From assembly GCA_944472155.2 (NCBI GenBank), contig OX235277.1, positions 33,490,804 to 33,554,803 of the forward strand: DNA of 64,000 nt. Reading direction: 5' to 3'. The notes below the pieces were generated by a model. The model was not told where the DNA came from and did no database searches. It worked only from the letters and a program-made list of their open reading frames with translations. The DNA comes from Trichobilharzia szidati. Lineage: Eukaryota > Platyhelminthes > Trematoda > Strigeidida > Schistosomatidae. How positions within the stretch are numbered: the first letter of the stretch is position 1; each line of letters opens with the position of its first letter. This document shows positions 36,700 through 49,126 of this stretch, piece by piece. The position numbers and the translations under genes were made by a program.

Positions 36700-38380
36700 G
36701 ACTTCTTCATTGCGCGGCCCATTTGCACAATTCTCCTCTATCTCTCTCTAAAGGAGTCACTTAGTGCCTCTTTTTGGGGATTACAGTTACCATAGGGATG
36801 GAGTTGGTGACCACCTTCTCGATAATCCCATTCACTTCATCATGCCACGAAGAGTTTTGTGATCTATTGCCTGCACAAATCAAGCTGCTTTATAAGATCG
36901 AGTGCTGTCAGCACAGAAACGATTTAAGTGTTCATATTGCTGAACTAAAGGATGATAATATTAGATTAGGTTTCTTAAATTCTACTATCCAAACTCCTCT
37001 TATTTTCTATAAAAGTAGCGCTTTGTAATTCATCTACCTTCTGGTTCCAAAACAAACATGGGGCACGTTCCACAACGTGCTTTTCAAATGGCACCATAAG
37101 GCATTAAGCGCCAGCTTACCACTCTGTTTTTAACCTAATTTGACCCAATCCAAATTGTCTTCAAGTTCAGAAAGTGTTACTGAATTCAGCTTTATTATTG
37201 TCCTCCTAATGTAGCCGGACGTCACCCTACACGTTGCAGCTATCCACAACAAACTTATTCCGTGGAGGACAACACCCTGCAATATGACCTTATTTGAGAC
37301 AAACAACAAATATTGAACTTCCTAACGCTTTATCTCCTCTCCTCAACGTTAGTATCGTTCATTTTAAGACATTCTGCCAGACCATGAGAACCCCTACACA
37401 AAATGCAACGATTTGATTCCTCTAGGATGCTCTTAGGTTGCCTTGTAATAGGCCTTTCGATCACGTCACAATGAAACGTAGAGTGCTGTTTTCCTGCAGC
37501 CCTCTACTCCCTGGAGTCTGCTTTGTGCCTAAGCTAAATTCCATAATGTGTTCGACCGACTCCTGCTATTTCTTCTACAAACTTAACCACATCGCCAAAC
37601 TCCAGGTTTCCTAAGGACACCGAAATTCTGTCGGCCGAGTCAGCCCGTTTTGCCAGTATTTCGATAGGAAAACGGCCAATAACTCATCCTAAACTTATGG
37701 GAGAGTTCAAACAGCAAATGTATCCGGCGTTATTCAGCGTGATATGAGCAATACGAAGTCATGTAGCGAAGTCAGCGAGATCTTTCCCAGCCGTGCCAAT
37801 GGTCTGCGAATCCCTTATATGCTGACTGACAGTTGAACAAGCAGTCATATGGTCACGGTCAAATAGATCATACGGTAGCTGAATGACTCTTAAACAGTGA
37901 AGACCTCCAGAGAGAGCCACTGAGACTCCAGTTGCCTTTATCAACATTCCCTAACAAAAATGCAATAGATATGTTAACATATACCCTTTACCTCGTAATC
38001 TGCTCTCCGTAATACTCCAAAACTGACTAACAAACATTTTATGCCAACCACAGTTGCCATCAAAGCGCATTAATGTCAAACGTAGTCGTGAACATACCAT
38101 TAACAATGGGGCTAGTTGATTCCTCTAAGTGTGAGACAGACTCATCCGTTTTCCTACCTCTTAAACCACTGTCCTTCATCATAGACTCACTAGCTAGCTC
38201 AGAAGTGGGCTGCCTGAACTCCTCCTCTAGTCCCAAGTTTCTATTCAGTCTATCAGTAAATTGCTGGTGTGGTGAACAATCCTTGTCAAATCTAAAAGCG
38301 TCACATCGGTCATGCAAACCAGCATTGCCATCATCAACACTTATTTCACCAAAAACTCTATCAGTCAAAAATTTAGATTA
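36700..38380 (-). mobile_element. BEL/Pao-type LTR retrotransposon relic (gag)
   Basis: Minus-strand reading, broken by stops. The 38368-38060 part is a hydrophilic N-terminal gag segment. 37947-37759 contains SGGLHCLRVIQLPYDLF and TAGKDLADFAT, continuing in frame to LRIAHITLNNAGYI, VIGRFPIEILAKRADS and FGDVVKFVEEIAGVGRTHYG. This is the order of the BEL/Pao capsid domain. 37407-37369 gives the zinc knuckle CILCRGSHGLAEC (C-x2-C-x3-H-x4-C), followed by VEERR and SVRKFNICCL. No LTR pair was recognised and any pol downstream (toward 36.7 kb) is unreadable. Sinbad-like elements are the known schistosome members. Confidence 0.6.
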
Positions 38381-39411
38381 AACCAAATCCTCTTGAAGGG
38401 TTAGTAGTTCTGTCTTTTATCTAAACGTCACCCAGAGGAGGACTTGAATTCCAGTCCTTCACGCAGTTTCAAGTTCCTATCTATGTAGGACACACCAGTT
38501 TTGCTAGCATGGATAGGTATTATTTGAATTACATAAATTTGATTTTTGTGATGAAAATACATGGTTGCTGTCCTTTTTGACTTTAGTTTGTGAGCACAAT
38601 CTGCTAGTATTACAGCAATCAAGTTATAGTCTATTAAGCAGAGTGAAATGGGTAATGGAACAATTAGTGATAAAGCTGTGTAGAATGATCCTGAAGAAAA
38701 CATCTGGTTAAGAGAACTGGTAATGCTAAATATTCATGACAGATTTCCGAATGGTACGCGTGAAACATTACAAAGTAGCCCACCAGTTTATGTTATGGAA
38801 ACACACTGCGAAAAGTAACGAAATCATACATTTTGGGAAAGCAAATGAGAAAAGGGAGTTAATGACTGAGTGTATTCATTTCAACACAAAAGTTAGCAGT
38901 GTATTATTGATTGTACATGCATATGTAAAATATTAGAAGGTACCGTTGCTAATATGGTCGTTTCTTGAAATACTTATACTAACACAACCTGTTCAAAACG
39001 ACTTTGACGCGCTTTTCGATTAGTGCGCCTCGTTTGTTTAGTCAAATAAAATTCTCATTTCTCCGGTGCTTCTGGCCAGGAAGTTGTGGAATTTGTTGTA
39101 GTTAATTTACCTTCGAATACTGAACCTGTGGATATAATCTTGTTGGCTGGTAACACTTCTAACTAACTGTTTGGCATTTTGTGTCTGTTTAACAATAATA
39201 TCTATAATTGTGCATGTTGCTTGATATACATGCCCGAGGTGAACAAAGTTAGTGAGTCTATGGTTTCGATATCATTTTGTTAATTGCATTTGACAGCGAT
39301 ACCACTGCTACGGTTTTACTGTTGTTGTCGCTGCCCTTCCTGTTGTGATCTTTTCCTTTTGCTGGTGTTACTCTGATTGCTTTATTCGCTGTTTCTGTGA
39401 TTATTTTGTTA
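38381..39411. other. Unassigned region 5' of the BEL/Pao gag relic (minus strand)
   Basis: A leader and LTR would be expected here if the element were complete; no repeated terminal sequence was recognised. Confidence 0.4.
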
Positions 39412-39603
39412 TTTATTTTTGTTTTTGATCACAGCTTGATGCCATACCGTATTTTCAGTACAAGTATGGAATTTTCAACATGGATATCGGTAGCCCACAT
39501 TTTGCAGGCCGACCATAGATATCGGGTGTGCGTCGGCAGGGAATCGAACCCCGGACCATGTGCATGGTCGGCGAGAGTCCTAACCACTGTGCCACCGACG
39601 CAC
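39412..39603 (-). mobile_element. SINE-B copy beside dead RTE
   Basis: Nearly identical to the 32.05-kb copy over the head and body (minus strand), so likely a recent insertion. It ends about 60 bases before the RTE start. Confidence 0.82.
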
Positions 39604-40436
39604 AGGGAAGCTATTCAAAAGTCATTCCTCTGCAAACTATACATCCATGTAACAACCCCCCTCTCAGGCGTGAGGCTAGCAACCCCACCCTGTAAACAAA
39701 GTTGCTACAGAAACTTCAGCAAGATAGGTCTCCTTGAGGCAAAGGAAAAAGTCTGTGTGGGGACATGGAATGTCCGCGCCATGAGTGAGACTGGCAAAGT
39801 TTCCCAGATTGCAAATGAGATGAAAAGATATGGTGTTCAAATATTGGGAATACGTGACAGCAGATGGAATCAGAGTGGATTCACGAACTTGTCAACCGGA
39901 GAGTCAGTGATTTACTCAGATCCTTCAGAAGACAACCATGAGTACACTGAGGGTGTAGCTATCATGATGCCACTAACGGCAATGAAGGCCCTAATACAAT
40001 GGGAGGCAATCTCGCCCAGGATAATGACGGCCAGATTCAACTCAAAAGGAAGGAAAGTGACAATTATAAAGTGCCATGCACCCACAAACAAAGCAGACCT
40101 TGGAAAGAAAGAAGAGTTCCACAGAAAACTATGGTTAGTGACATTAAAATACTAATGGGAGACATGAACGCCAAAGTGGGAGCAGAAAGCACAGGAAGAG
40201 AACTCATCATGGATGGAGAAGCTCTCAGAGAAATGAATGAAAACGGAGAACTCTTCGCCGACTTCTTCGCCTTCTATGAACTAGTGATTGGTAGCAGCGT
40301 ATACAAGCACAAGGATATCCACCAGGCCGCATGTGTGTCACCAAATGGGCGAACCAAAAACCAAATTGACTTCATCTCAATCTCAAAGAAGTGGAGGTGC
40401 AGCCTACTGGACACGTCAGTCAGTAGAGGAGCAGAC

Positions 40437-40547
40437 CCGATATCTATGGTTGACCTGCAAAATTTGGGCTACCGATATCCACGCCGAAAATGCCATACTT
40501 GTACTGAAAATACGGTGTGGCATCAAGCTGTAACCAAAATAAAAAAT
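40437..40547 (+). mobile_element. SINE-B, 5'-truncated, inserted in RTE endonuclease region
   Basis: Only the body and A-rich tail (CCGATATCTATGGTTGACCT to AACCAAAATAAAAAAT). It is flanked by a 4-base duplication AGAC (40433-40436, 40548-40551), splitting the RTE endonuclease just before its SDH motif. Confidence 0.85.
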
Positions 40548-42363
40548 AGACGTTGGCTCAGACCACTATCTCGTACAAGGAACACTCCAAATAAGATTAA
40601 AAGCTTTCAAAAGAACAGGAGCTGCAGATAGACCACAAGCCAAGTACAATACTCAAAAACTTAAGGATCAGGTCACAAAAGACATCCTCACTACAATCAT
40701 AGGGAAAAAGGCAGAGACAAAAATCAGCATTAGCGAGGGGATTGGCGTCGAAAATCACTAGAACAACCTGAAAGAGGTGTGAATTCAAACCTGAATGGAA
40801 GTTCTAGGCAGAAAGAAGAGACAGGACAAACAGTGGCTCACTACGGACAATTAGAGACTAACAGAAGAGAGAAGGATGGTGAAACAAAATATTATCCAGT
40901 ACATCGGCGAGCAACAAAAACAGGAGTTTAATGTAAACTACAGTACACTGAACAAAAGAGTAGAGAAGAGTGGCAGGGAAGACAAAAGAAAACATTATGA
41001 AGCTATGGCAAGTGAAGCGGAACAACCTGCGGCCAAAGGAGACCTCGCAACACTCTACCAAACAACCAGGTTCCCATCGGGGATAAGTTCAATACGAATT
41101 AAGCCAGTAGAAAGTCAGTCACCAAAGAGGTGGAGCAAAGGAAACACTGGGCTAAACTCTTCAAAAGACTTATAAATCGACCACCACCTACAACGCGCCC
41201 AATAATACCAACAACGGAAGCAGAATTACCACTGAACATCAACCCCCCGACGAGAACAGATGTCCTGAAGGCAATAAAGATTCTAAAAACTGGAAAAGTA
41301 GCAGGACCAGATGGAATCCCAGCAGAAGCATTGAAAACGGACCTGGAGACAACAGCGGACTTGATGACTAAACTACTGGAGAAGGTGTGACTGCTGATTG
41401 GAAGAAAGACTACTTATTCAAAGTGCCAAAGAAAAGAGACTTATGTCAATGCAGGAACTGGCGCGGAATTATGCTCCTGTCCATCCCAAGCAAAATACTT
41501 AGCCGCATCATCCTGGAGAGAATCAAACAAACCCTGGATGAAAAACTTCGACCGGAAAAGGCTGAATTCAGGAGAAAAAAGTCATATATTGGTCAAATCG
41601 CCACATTACGGATCATCATTGAACAAAGCCTGGAATGGCAGTCACCTCTCTATCTCTACTTCATTGACTATGAAAAGGCCTTCGATAGCGCAGCGTTGAT
41701 CGAGAGGTGATTTGGCGACTACTTCGCTACTATGGGGTGCTACCCACAATTATACATCTCAACCAACAGTTGTACGACAATGCTGCATGCCAAGTAATCT
41801 ACAACGGGAAACTTACGGAATCCTTCAAAGTGAAGACGGGAGTAAGACAAGGCTGCCTACTATCGCCAATGATTTTCCTGATTGTAGTAGACTGTATAAT
41901 GTGACAGACAGCGGGCAGCGAGGAAACAGGCATAAAATGGACCCGCACAAAAACCTGGAGTATATGGACTTCGCCGATGATATATGTCTGATTTCCCACA
42001 AACTGGAAGATATGCAAGCGAAAAGCAGCAAGTTGGCAGAAGAAGCATCAAAGATAAGACTTCGGGCGGACATAGAGAAAACAGAGGTGATGAAGATTCC
42101 TGCGCAACACCACAAATAGCAACAACAACAACAGACAACAATCGGCATAAATGGGAGGAACCTGAAAGAAACAACCTCCTTTACCTACCTGGGAAGCATC
42201 GTTTCAACTGCATGCGAATGGAACTGATGAGGATATCAAAGCAAGAATCGGAAAAGCAAAACAAGCTTTCACTACTCTCAAGTCTGTGTGGAGGTCAACA
42301 GCATTCAGTGCCAAAAATAAGATCCGGATTTTCAACTCCAATATGAAGTCAGTGCCACTACAC

Positions 42364-42548
42364 TATTTATTTTTTAAATTTTGATCACAGCTTAATTCCA
42401 CACCGCATTTTCAGTACAAGTATGGAATTTTCAGCATAGATATCGGTAGCCCAAATTTCAGGCCAACCATAGATATCGGGTGTGCGCCGGCAGGGGATCG
42501 AACCCCAGACCATGAGCATGGTCGGCGAGAGTCCTAACCACTGTGCCG
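42364..42548 (-). mobile_element. SINE-B inserted in RTE C-terminal region
   Basis: Antisense full-length copy lying between the AAGTCAGTGCCACTA and GGATCAGAGACTTGG blocks, which are adjacent in the intact RTE. No clear target duplication. Confidence 0.8.
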
Positions 42549-42805
42549 CGGATCAGAGACTTGGCCAGTGCGTCATAAACAGCATCTCAAACAAGCTACA
42601 GACCTTCATTAACAGTTTTCTTCGCTCAATGCTCAAGATCAGATGGCCGGCCAGCAAAGATCAGCAACAGGGATCTCTGGGGGCGAACCAACCCATTGGG
42701 AACCAATTGTGCAAGAAATATGCAGGAAGAAATGGAGGTGGATTGGCCATACTCTGAGAAAACCATCAGGTGACATCACACGCCAGGCCATTGTTCGAGT
42801 GGAAC

Positions 42806-45800
42806 ACAACTTACTGAAGATTACAGAGAAGGGAAAATCATTAGATTAATTAAAGGTTGCCTACAAAAATAGTAGAGTTGATTTATATGTAACTGACTAC
42901 ACTGATGACTAGAATGGCGCTCGTTTGCCACTCTACCAACAGTTGTGGTCTTTTAGACGGGCTAGAGTGGACATGCTAATGTATCTTTCTGGGATCTGTT
43001 TAAGCACCAAGTTCCATCTGCACGCACAATATATATGTTTTTCCAAAAAAGTCTATAATGCTTCTAGAAGAGCACTATTAGGTTAATTAGTAAGTGTATG
43101 ATCTGAATAAATAATAAAAACAATTTTTCAGGTGATTGCTTGATTGGCGTTTACAAGTAAATATTTTACAGACAATATATTCAAGTAGCTAAATGGTTCA
43201 TTAAGCTTGAGACACTTCAGAATACATCACTGGTCGACATCCAGTAGATCAATGAAAGCATTGTGAAATGATAAAATTATTTGATAATAAGTCATGCAGT
43301 AATTCCTAAAGACTGAATAAACAATGTTAACACTAATAATCAGGGCCTTATGACAAATAATAACAATAATTACAGCGATAATAACAGCGTTCATGGTCGT
43401 AGGAGCTATATAAATAACAACCGCAAGAGCTATTACTACCGCAACGAATTCATTATTTGCTTAGATAGGCGCCTACTAGTAATATCAGTAAAGCGTATTA
43501 CTTAATCTCATGGAGGGAGCTTTCACTTTCACTGGTAGTGATGAGGTCAGTTAATTTCCACTGCGCGAATTCAGTATTAATCCTGAAAGGGAATGGGCAT
43601 CTTATGTATTTCGATTAAAAGCATGAAGCAAACATGTGTTACATTACTCACGATGGTCTTCTCTGATACCTGTTTTCCGATTTCCGTGACAACAATAAAC
43701 GATACACAGGTACTTATATGCTGCATCAACCGTGTTATTTTAATCACAACCAGTCCGAATGCTGAGTATTCTATACTAATTTAAGATTCGTTGAATATAA
43801 TGGTCAACCGACAACTGAAGCCGCATAAAGTTAAGACGTCTTCGGAACGTTAGATGCATTCTTGACGTTTTTGCAAAGTCCTTAAAATTTGGTATCGAAC
43901 AAATTCACTGAATTTAGCTAATAAATCCATTGACATATAGTTTCATTCATGTGCTGCAATAGTATCTATTGTCAGTCAGAATAAAATGCTCCTGGGAGAT
44001 GAGGACCTCACCAAACGGCAAAATTACCGCAACTCTAATGACAAACAACCCAATAACAAGCAACATGGTCAGTCCTTTGTCTCACTGGCAGGTTTACGAA
44101 ATTACGTCCATCGACAGACTATCACAGATTAGTCGTGTTGAATTTGGATGAGATCAGTGCACACTAGGATAATGCACTAGAAGCGCTGCGGGTTTTGTAA
44201 ATTGCAACATCTGCGGATCAGTTTTTAGAGCATGACCTGACGCATTACCATTACTGAGCACTGCTAAAGTCCTCATCATATTGAACCATATTCTGATATT
44301 TTTGGAATATTATCTTTTCCCTGATGTTTGGTGAGAGATAATTTACTACGCGATAAGTTTTGTATATCGCATTGACTTGATTTCATTCATTTACTTCATG
44401 CGCTAAGACCGAAGTACCTAGCTTTTGTTCTCTAGACGCACTAACCTGAATTCCACAGCATACGAGGGTTGCTTTAGCGATAATGCTAACTGCAGCAAAA
44501 TGGGTTCTCTTTAGTAATAATTCGTCGCTAGAAGGAAAGACATACCACTGCTTGGACGCCAGTGGTGAAGCTGTTGACAGTACAAAATTAAATATAAGCC
44601 TCGAGCAGACATGGTTCGCAAAACCCTGGTCGAAACACGTCCCAATACTCCGACAGAAAAGGATGTAGGAACGGTTATCAAAGTGCTGAAGAATTCCTTG
44701 CACGAGCTGCTACCACATTGTGAGCTCATGATGATGAGCACTTGCCAAAGAAATGGAGGTGGGAAAGGGAAGGCAAGTGTATTTTAATACTCCAACCTCT
44801 CAGAAGTCGAACAAGGACACTTGTACATGATATGCCGCCCATCGGTAGAAAAGCAGAGGCCTTGAAATAAGAGCTTTCACCACAGCTTACCTGATCTTGC
44901 TGACAGGTCTGTTGTTTGCTGCAATGTGAAAGAAGTGGTCTAATCAGGCTCAGAGGGGGAGCCCTAGCACAAGCTCGTTTTTCTCCGACGCGCTACGGAC
45001 AACATAGTACCAGCAACAGTGGCAGGTGCAGCATTTATTTTGCCTACAGGTATCTTAGTTCTCACCACCAAGGACTGGGAGTCGGTAAACCATAAACCAC
45101 AGTTACTGCAGAGATGACGCAGCATAAATTTTATTTGCTTCTGAACTGCAGGAAATATCACAGTTAAATCAAACTAATGGAAACAAAAATCACTACCATT
45201 CAAGAGGAAAATAAACTGACAGGATAGTAATGATATGAAGAATAGAATGCTTACTGAATAACGCATGCGTACACACGACAAGCTGGAAGTATAACAGGCA
45301 TGCATGGTCAGCCCTGGAGAGTGGGCCATTACAAAAGAATAACCAGTTGTCACATAGGAATGAATAAGCAAGGATCGGATAATTTTAGTTGGTAAGCTAC
45401 CATCATATCTGTCTTTCTCTAAGAAAAACAGGCATCACAAACCACAGTATGTGCCGACCTACCAAAAAGCTGACTCTGCACTTAGCCAATGTTATGTCTT
45501 GCGAAAATTACCTCAAACTCTAATTCTGAGGGAGACACAGTATAAATGTAGTTTCATCATCTAGGATAGATGGTTTGGTTGCCAAGCTTTCATCATCTTT
45601 CAAGACAATATCTTTAGGTCACACTTCTAGTTGAAGTTGGTCCTCAGAATTCTCCGGTAGTTTTCTGGACACCAGTCCTGGTAACCCATAGTTTCCGGAT
45701 GGTATAGGTTATTTTGCTGACCTGAACGTCGACTTTATGTCCACGTCATTTCCATTTTGTTGAATGGTGAATCCTGTCTACATCAGTTTGTTTGCCGATT

Positions 45801-46331
45801 TCAGACTGCCCTGAGCACAAGGCTGCTAGAAATTCCCTGACATTTATAGGGTTTCCTTTGCCTAGGATTTGTGAATTTCCCCGGTCTAATTGTTGTCCTT
45901 GGTTGTCTGCATGCATTCATATGAGTTGTAAATTTCCCTTACCATATATAGAGTTGCAATGATGAGTGACTGTTATATACACGAGGGATACGATACATGC
46001 ATTCACGTAGACCTCTTGTTATGAGTGCACATCAGAAGACTTCGCAGTAGGACGTAATCCCAACAACACAAAAGACAGCCTCTCAAGAAAGAAATAAGAT
46101 TCGTAAATATCAAGATATCAGCGCTCAGTAAGTGTCTGTTTGCGTCTACAAAAAATATATTCTATTTTAGCAACTATGTAAAAATTTAAGGTATTCAGTT
46201 AAAGCACAATAAATACCCTATATTTCATGTGGCGCGTTTTTGAGTTTGGTTTTGATTTTCCGAACGTTTTGTTCATCAAGATTATTTTGAAGAAGTAAGT
46301 AGAAGGTAATGATTGTGCACATTCTGCAATA
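42806..46331. other. Unassigned 3.5-kb region
   Basis: No exon or known repeat recognised on either strand. Short opposing frames at 44383-44741 look like chance. Confidence 0.45.
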
Positions 46332-46755
46332 TTAATTGGATGGATTTAAACCATAAAGGTCACTTCGACCAACTTTACCACTAACCATAGGTAAATAATC
46401 ACAATTGTAATAGTTAGAAAGATGAATGTAAATCATGGTGTTCTGAGGTCCCTTAATATTTCTGATTCCATTTTTTAATCTGCCGCTAAGTTCTATTCTC
46501 AAAACTCGTCTTATACCATGAAGCTTTTTTTGCACAACTGCAACTAATCCATTATACATACAGTAATCTGACGCCCGACCATTCCAAAACTCGTTAAGTA
46601 AATCCAAAAAGAAGGTATTATTTGATTTGGTAACTTCAGTTAGTCGTCCAAAGTCTTGTGTTGGATAGCTGCCATAGTTCATCATCTCCGTAAATTGAAT
46701 TTGTTTGGTATCTCCCTTTCCACGGGGACAGAATGCACACATCCAATGCATATAT
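46332..46755 (-). CDS. Candidate terminal coding exon, unknown protein (possible NTR/C345C-like domain)
   Basis: Open for 139 codons from ATG at 46751 to a TAA at 46332, preceded on the minus strand by a good acceptor (CTTTTACAG, exon from 46755). Residues are mixed and not repeat-like. The C-terminal half has a Cys, alternating hydrophobic residues, then RLKNGIRNIKGP, YIHLSNYYNCDYLP and a GK. That order is reminiscent of the netrin-type NTR/C345C fold, in which a Lys-Gly-containing turn precedes a strand and a Cys. The resemblance is weak. Possible donors (gttagt or gtaaag just after CDYLPM) mean the exon may end earlier. No partner exons were found between 46.8 and 53.5 kb. It could also be a fragment of a retrocopy. 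Confidence 0.45.
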
Positions 46756-47084
46756 CTGTAAAAGAGTTACTGCGTTTGGGGAGTCTTTTCATAGAAGTGC
46801 CAAAAACGGGTTGAGAATTAAAATGCTTTTACACAAGAGTTGTTGCACTGGTTGAACTCACTTGTGCAGAAAAATGTTAGCAGAGTAAGAAACTAATGAA
46901 CTTTTTCATTAAAAGCACGGGATAAAACTGATAAAGTTGGTGGTTAATTCATTGAGAACATTCGTGGAAGGAAAGTGAGTGAAAATGTGGGGAAAAAGAA
47001 GAAAAGATGTGGCAAATGGGATCTAATGTTGCACTTTACCCATATCTTGTCCGATGAAAATTGCCAATTCACCCCACGTTTTAC
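46756..47084. other. Spacer upstream of the 46.3-kb exon
   Basis: Should hold the intron preceding that exon; no further exon seen. Confidence 0.4.
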
Positions 47085-47350
47085 CCACCTTCTATATGCA
47101 TTGTGGGACTAGCTTATATAAGAATAGAACCTGGGTACTGTGGGAGAGTATAATTCCATCATATAGTAAATTCGATGAAATCACACATCGTTATGTAGTA
47201 TTATTTACTGATGATGCAGTGAACACAATTTATTCCTCATAAACATATTGAGGCACTCACAAAACTCTCTAAGTTCGTTTATATGAACGAAGTCAAGGTC
47301 AGCTGAGACCGAAAATTTGGGCTCAACATAATCAGTCAACTGGAAATGCA
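47085..47350. repeat. Repeat R2
   Basis: ATAAGAATAGAACCTGGGTA, ATTATTTACTGATGATGCAG and TCACAAAACTCTCTAAGTTC recur in 48330-48500. The end GGTCAGCTGAGACCGAAAAT recurs at 26195-26265. Confidence 0.45.
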
Positions 47351-47989
47351 AATTTGTTTGCTTTATTAAAATCTGCATCTAGTGGCAGCCCCTGATCATT
47401 TTAGAGAAGATTCGCAAGCTGCACTTCAATAAGTGGCCAGTGGATAAATAACTGGAACCTATGAACATTATCTAAACAATTATAATAATGCTGTAGGTAG
47501 ACGTAAAGTAACAAACAGCAAATAACAATGACGAGGTTTACAAAGTTTTTGAGTATGACCAATTTTTTGGAGAACTCTGATTTTTTTAAAACAGTGCCTT
47601 CCCGAATGATGCATGGTTCTCTATTTTACACTTCATCCAACAAAATTGTGTTCAATGGAAAAACTGTTCAATCCATCTAAACTAATATGCAATTTATGGT
47701 CTTGTATGAATAAAATTCTAGCTTGGAAATCCATGATGCTCCTAATAACATGACTTGATCAATACCAATGGTGGATTTTGTAAACTGTTGACGTTTTCTC
47801 GTATGAGTTCTTTAGGTTTCTGAACGGAATCTATCCAAAAGATTTTTAAGGTTTGAAAGCTATTAAAATGTAATAAATTCAGTAGATTACATATCAACAT
47901 GTTAAAATCTAGATGATAACATGCATACAATAGGTGTCTTTGTCTGCAAGACTGGTACGTCGTTTCTGTGTGATTTAATATTTTTATTA

Positions 47990-48700
47990 TTTATTAAAAC
48001 AAACTTGGTTCATTATGTGCACCAAGAGGTGCTCCACTCGAGAATTCATGGTTTTTGTGAGGGCTGGGATACTATCGCGACACCCAGATTAGGGCCAACT
48101 CTACCTTCGAGCATTCGACTTGAAGTCTGATCCACAAGGCAGTGTAGCATCGTCAGGAGCTCCGTTCTCATGGTTGAAATTGACCAAAACAGTCTCGTGC
48201 GCCATTCGATGCGTTCAATTCTGGAGTCCACGTACACCATAGTTTTGTAATCAGTTTTCCAGCTCACCCTAAGTAAACATGCATGTTCAGCAATCCGGTT
48301 TTAAGTGACAAACTTTGTCAACCTTTGATATAAGTATAAAACTTGGGCACTGTGGTAGAGCATAACTCCATTATGGATAAGATTTTATTTTTATAAATCA
48401 CACAGTATTGTACAGTAATATTTACTGATGACGTTTCGAGCACAAACTATTGTTCATAATCATATCAAGTTACTCACACAACTTTTCTCCTTCATTTATA
48501 TACATATGTGGAATCGATTAGATGTTGGAATAAAAATCAATATAGGATAGTGTACATTCAGAAATAATAATATGAGTCAGTCAACTTTTCACTCTTGAAA
48601 GTAGGGAATGGAACTTACCTGGTTGACAGTCTCTAATCATGTGGCCACATGAGAACATTTCGAGAGGATAACCGAAGTCTACCTAATCTTGCTTGTTCTG
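47990..48700. repeat. Divergent R1 copy split by R2
   Basis: 47990-48300 (TTGTGAGGGCTGGGATACTA, CATGCATGTTCAGCAATCCG) and 48600-48700 (GGAATGGAACTTACCTGGTT, GATAACCGAAGTCTACCTAA) match R1's two halves. 48330-48500 matches the repeat at 47085-47350 and looks inserted or belongs to a longer version of the family. Confidence 0.5.
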
Positions 48701-48905
48701 GGTAGTTTATTGACAGGTTATCAGAAACCATTGTTGTTTAACAACAAGGTGATTCGTTAAGTGGTTTAAGCTTTCCCAACCGAAATTTAGCATAAATTTT
48801 ATATATTTAAAAGGTACTTATTACCCTTTCCTAACTTTAAATATCTTAAGCTTGTAGTGAGTTTAAAGCGAATAATTTTTTGGATCGCATTAGGCACACA
48901 TTTTT

Positions 48906-49126
48906 TCATTCCCCTGTGTACCCAGTGGAACACAGGACTTCAAACCTGAGTTTTAAAGTTTCGGTAACGGTGGTGTTGTTTTTATGGGTTGCGGTTGCTA
49001 GCCTAACCTTCCCTCTTTTCCGGACCTACTGCTGGCTAGGTGAGGTGCAGGAGTGAGTTGGCGTGAAATCGAACCCGGATCATGTATGTGGTCGACTAGC
49101 ATTCTACCATCGAACCACGGACGCAG
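48906..49126 (-). mobile_element. SINE-A copy
   Basis: Minus strand: head CTGCGTCCGTGGTTCGATGG, B box GGTTCGATTTC, AAAAGAGGGAAGGTTAGGCT, tail TGAAGTCCTGTGTTCCACTG. Confidence 0.78.

Larger units (their letters stand above)
39663..42805 (+). mobile_element. Dead RTE (SR2-like) LINE with two SINE-B insertions
   Basis: It starts at CTCAGGCGTGAGGCTAGCAA, homologous to the intact copy's leader. The endonuclease is readable in one frame from about 39720 to 40150 and the RT in pieces (FADD retained near 41970). A 5'-truncated SINE-B sits at 40437-40547 and an antisense SINE-B at 42364-42548. Internal deletions and stops make it inactive. The 3' about 170 bases, including the tail, are missing after a point near 42805; this is unusual because LINEs normally lose 5' ends, so a later deletion is likely. 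GD is intact in its GDMN motif. Confidence 0.87.

Noticed and set aside
39397..39720. N-terminal part of a 252-codon frame leading into the dead RTE
   Set aside because: It is antisense SINE-B sequence fused by chance to the RTE frame.
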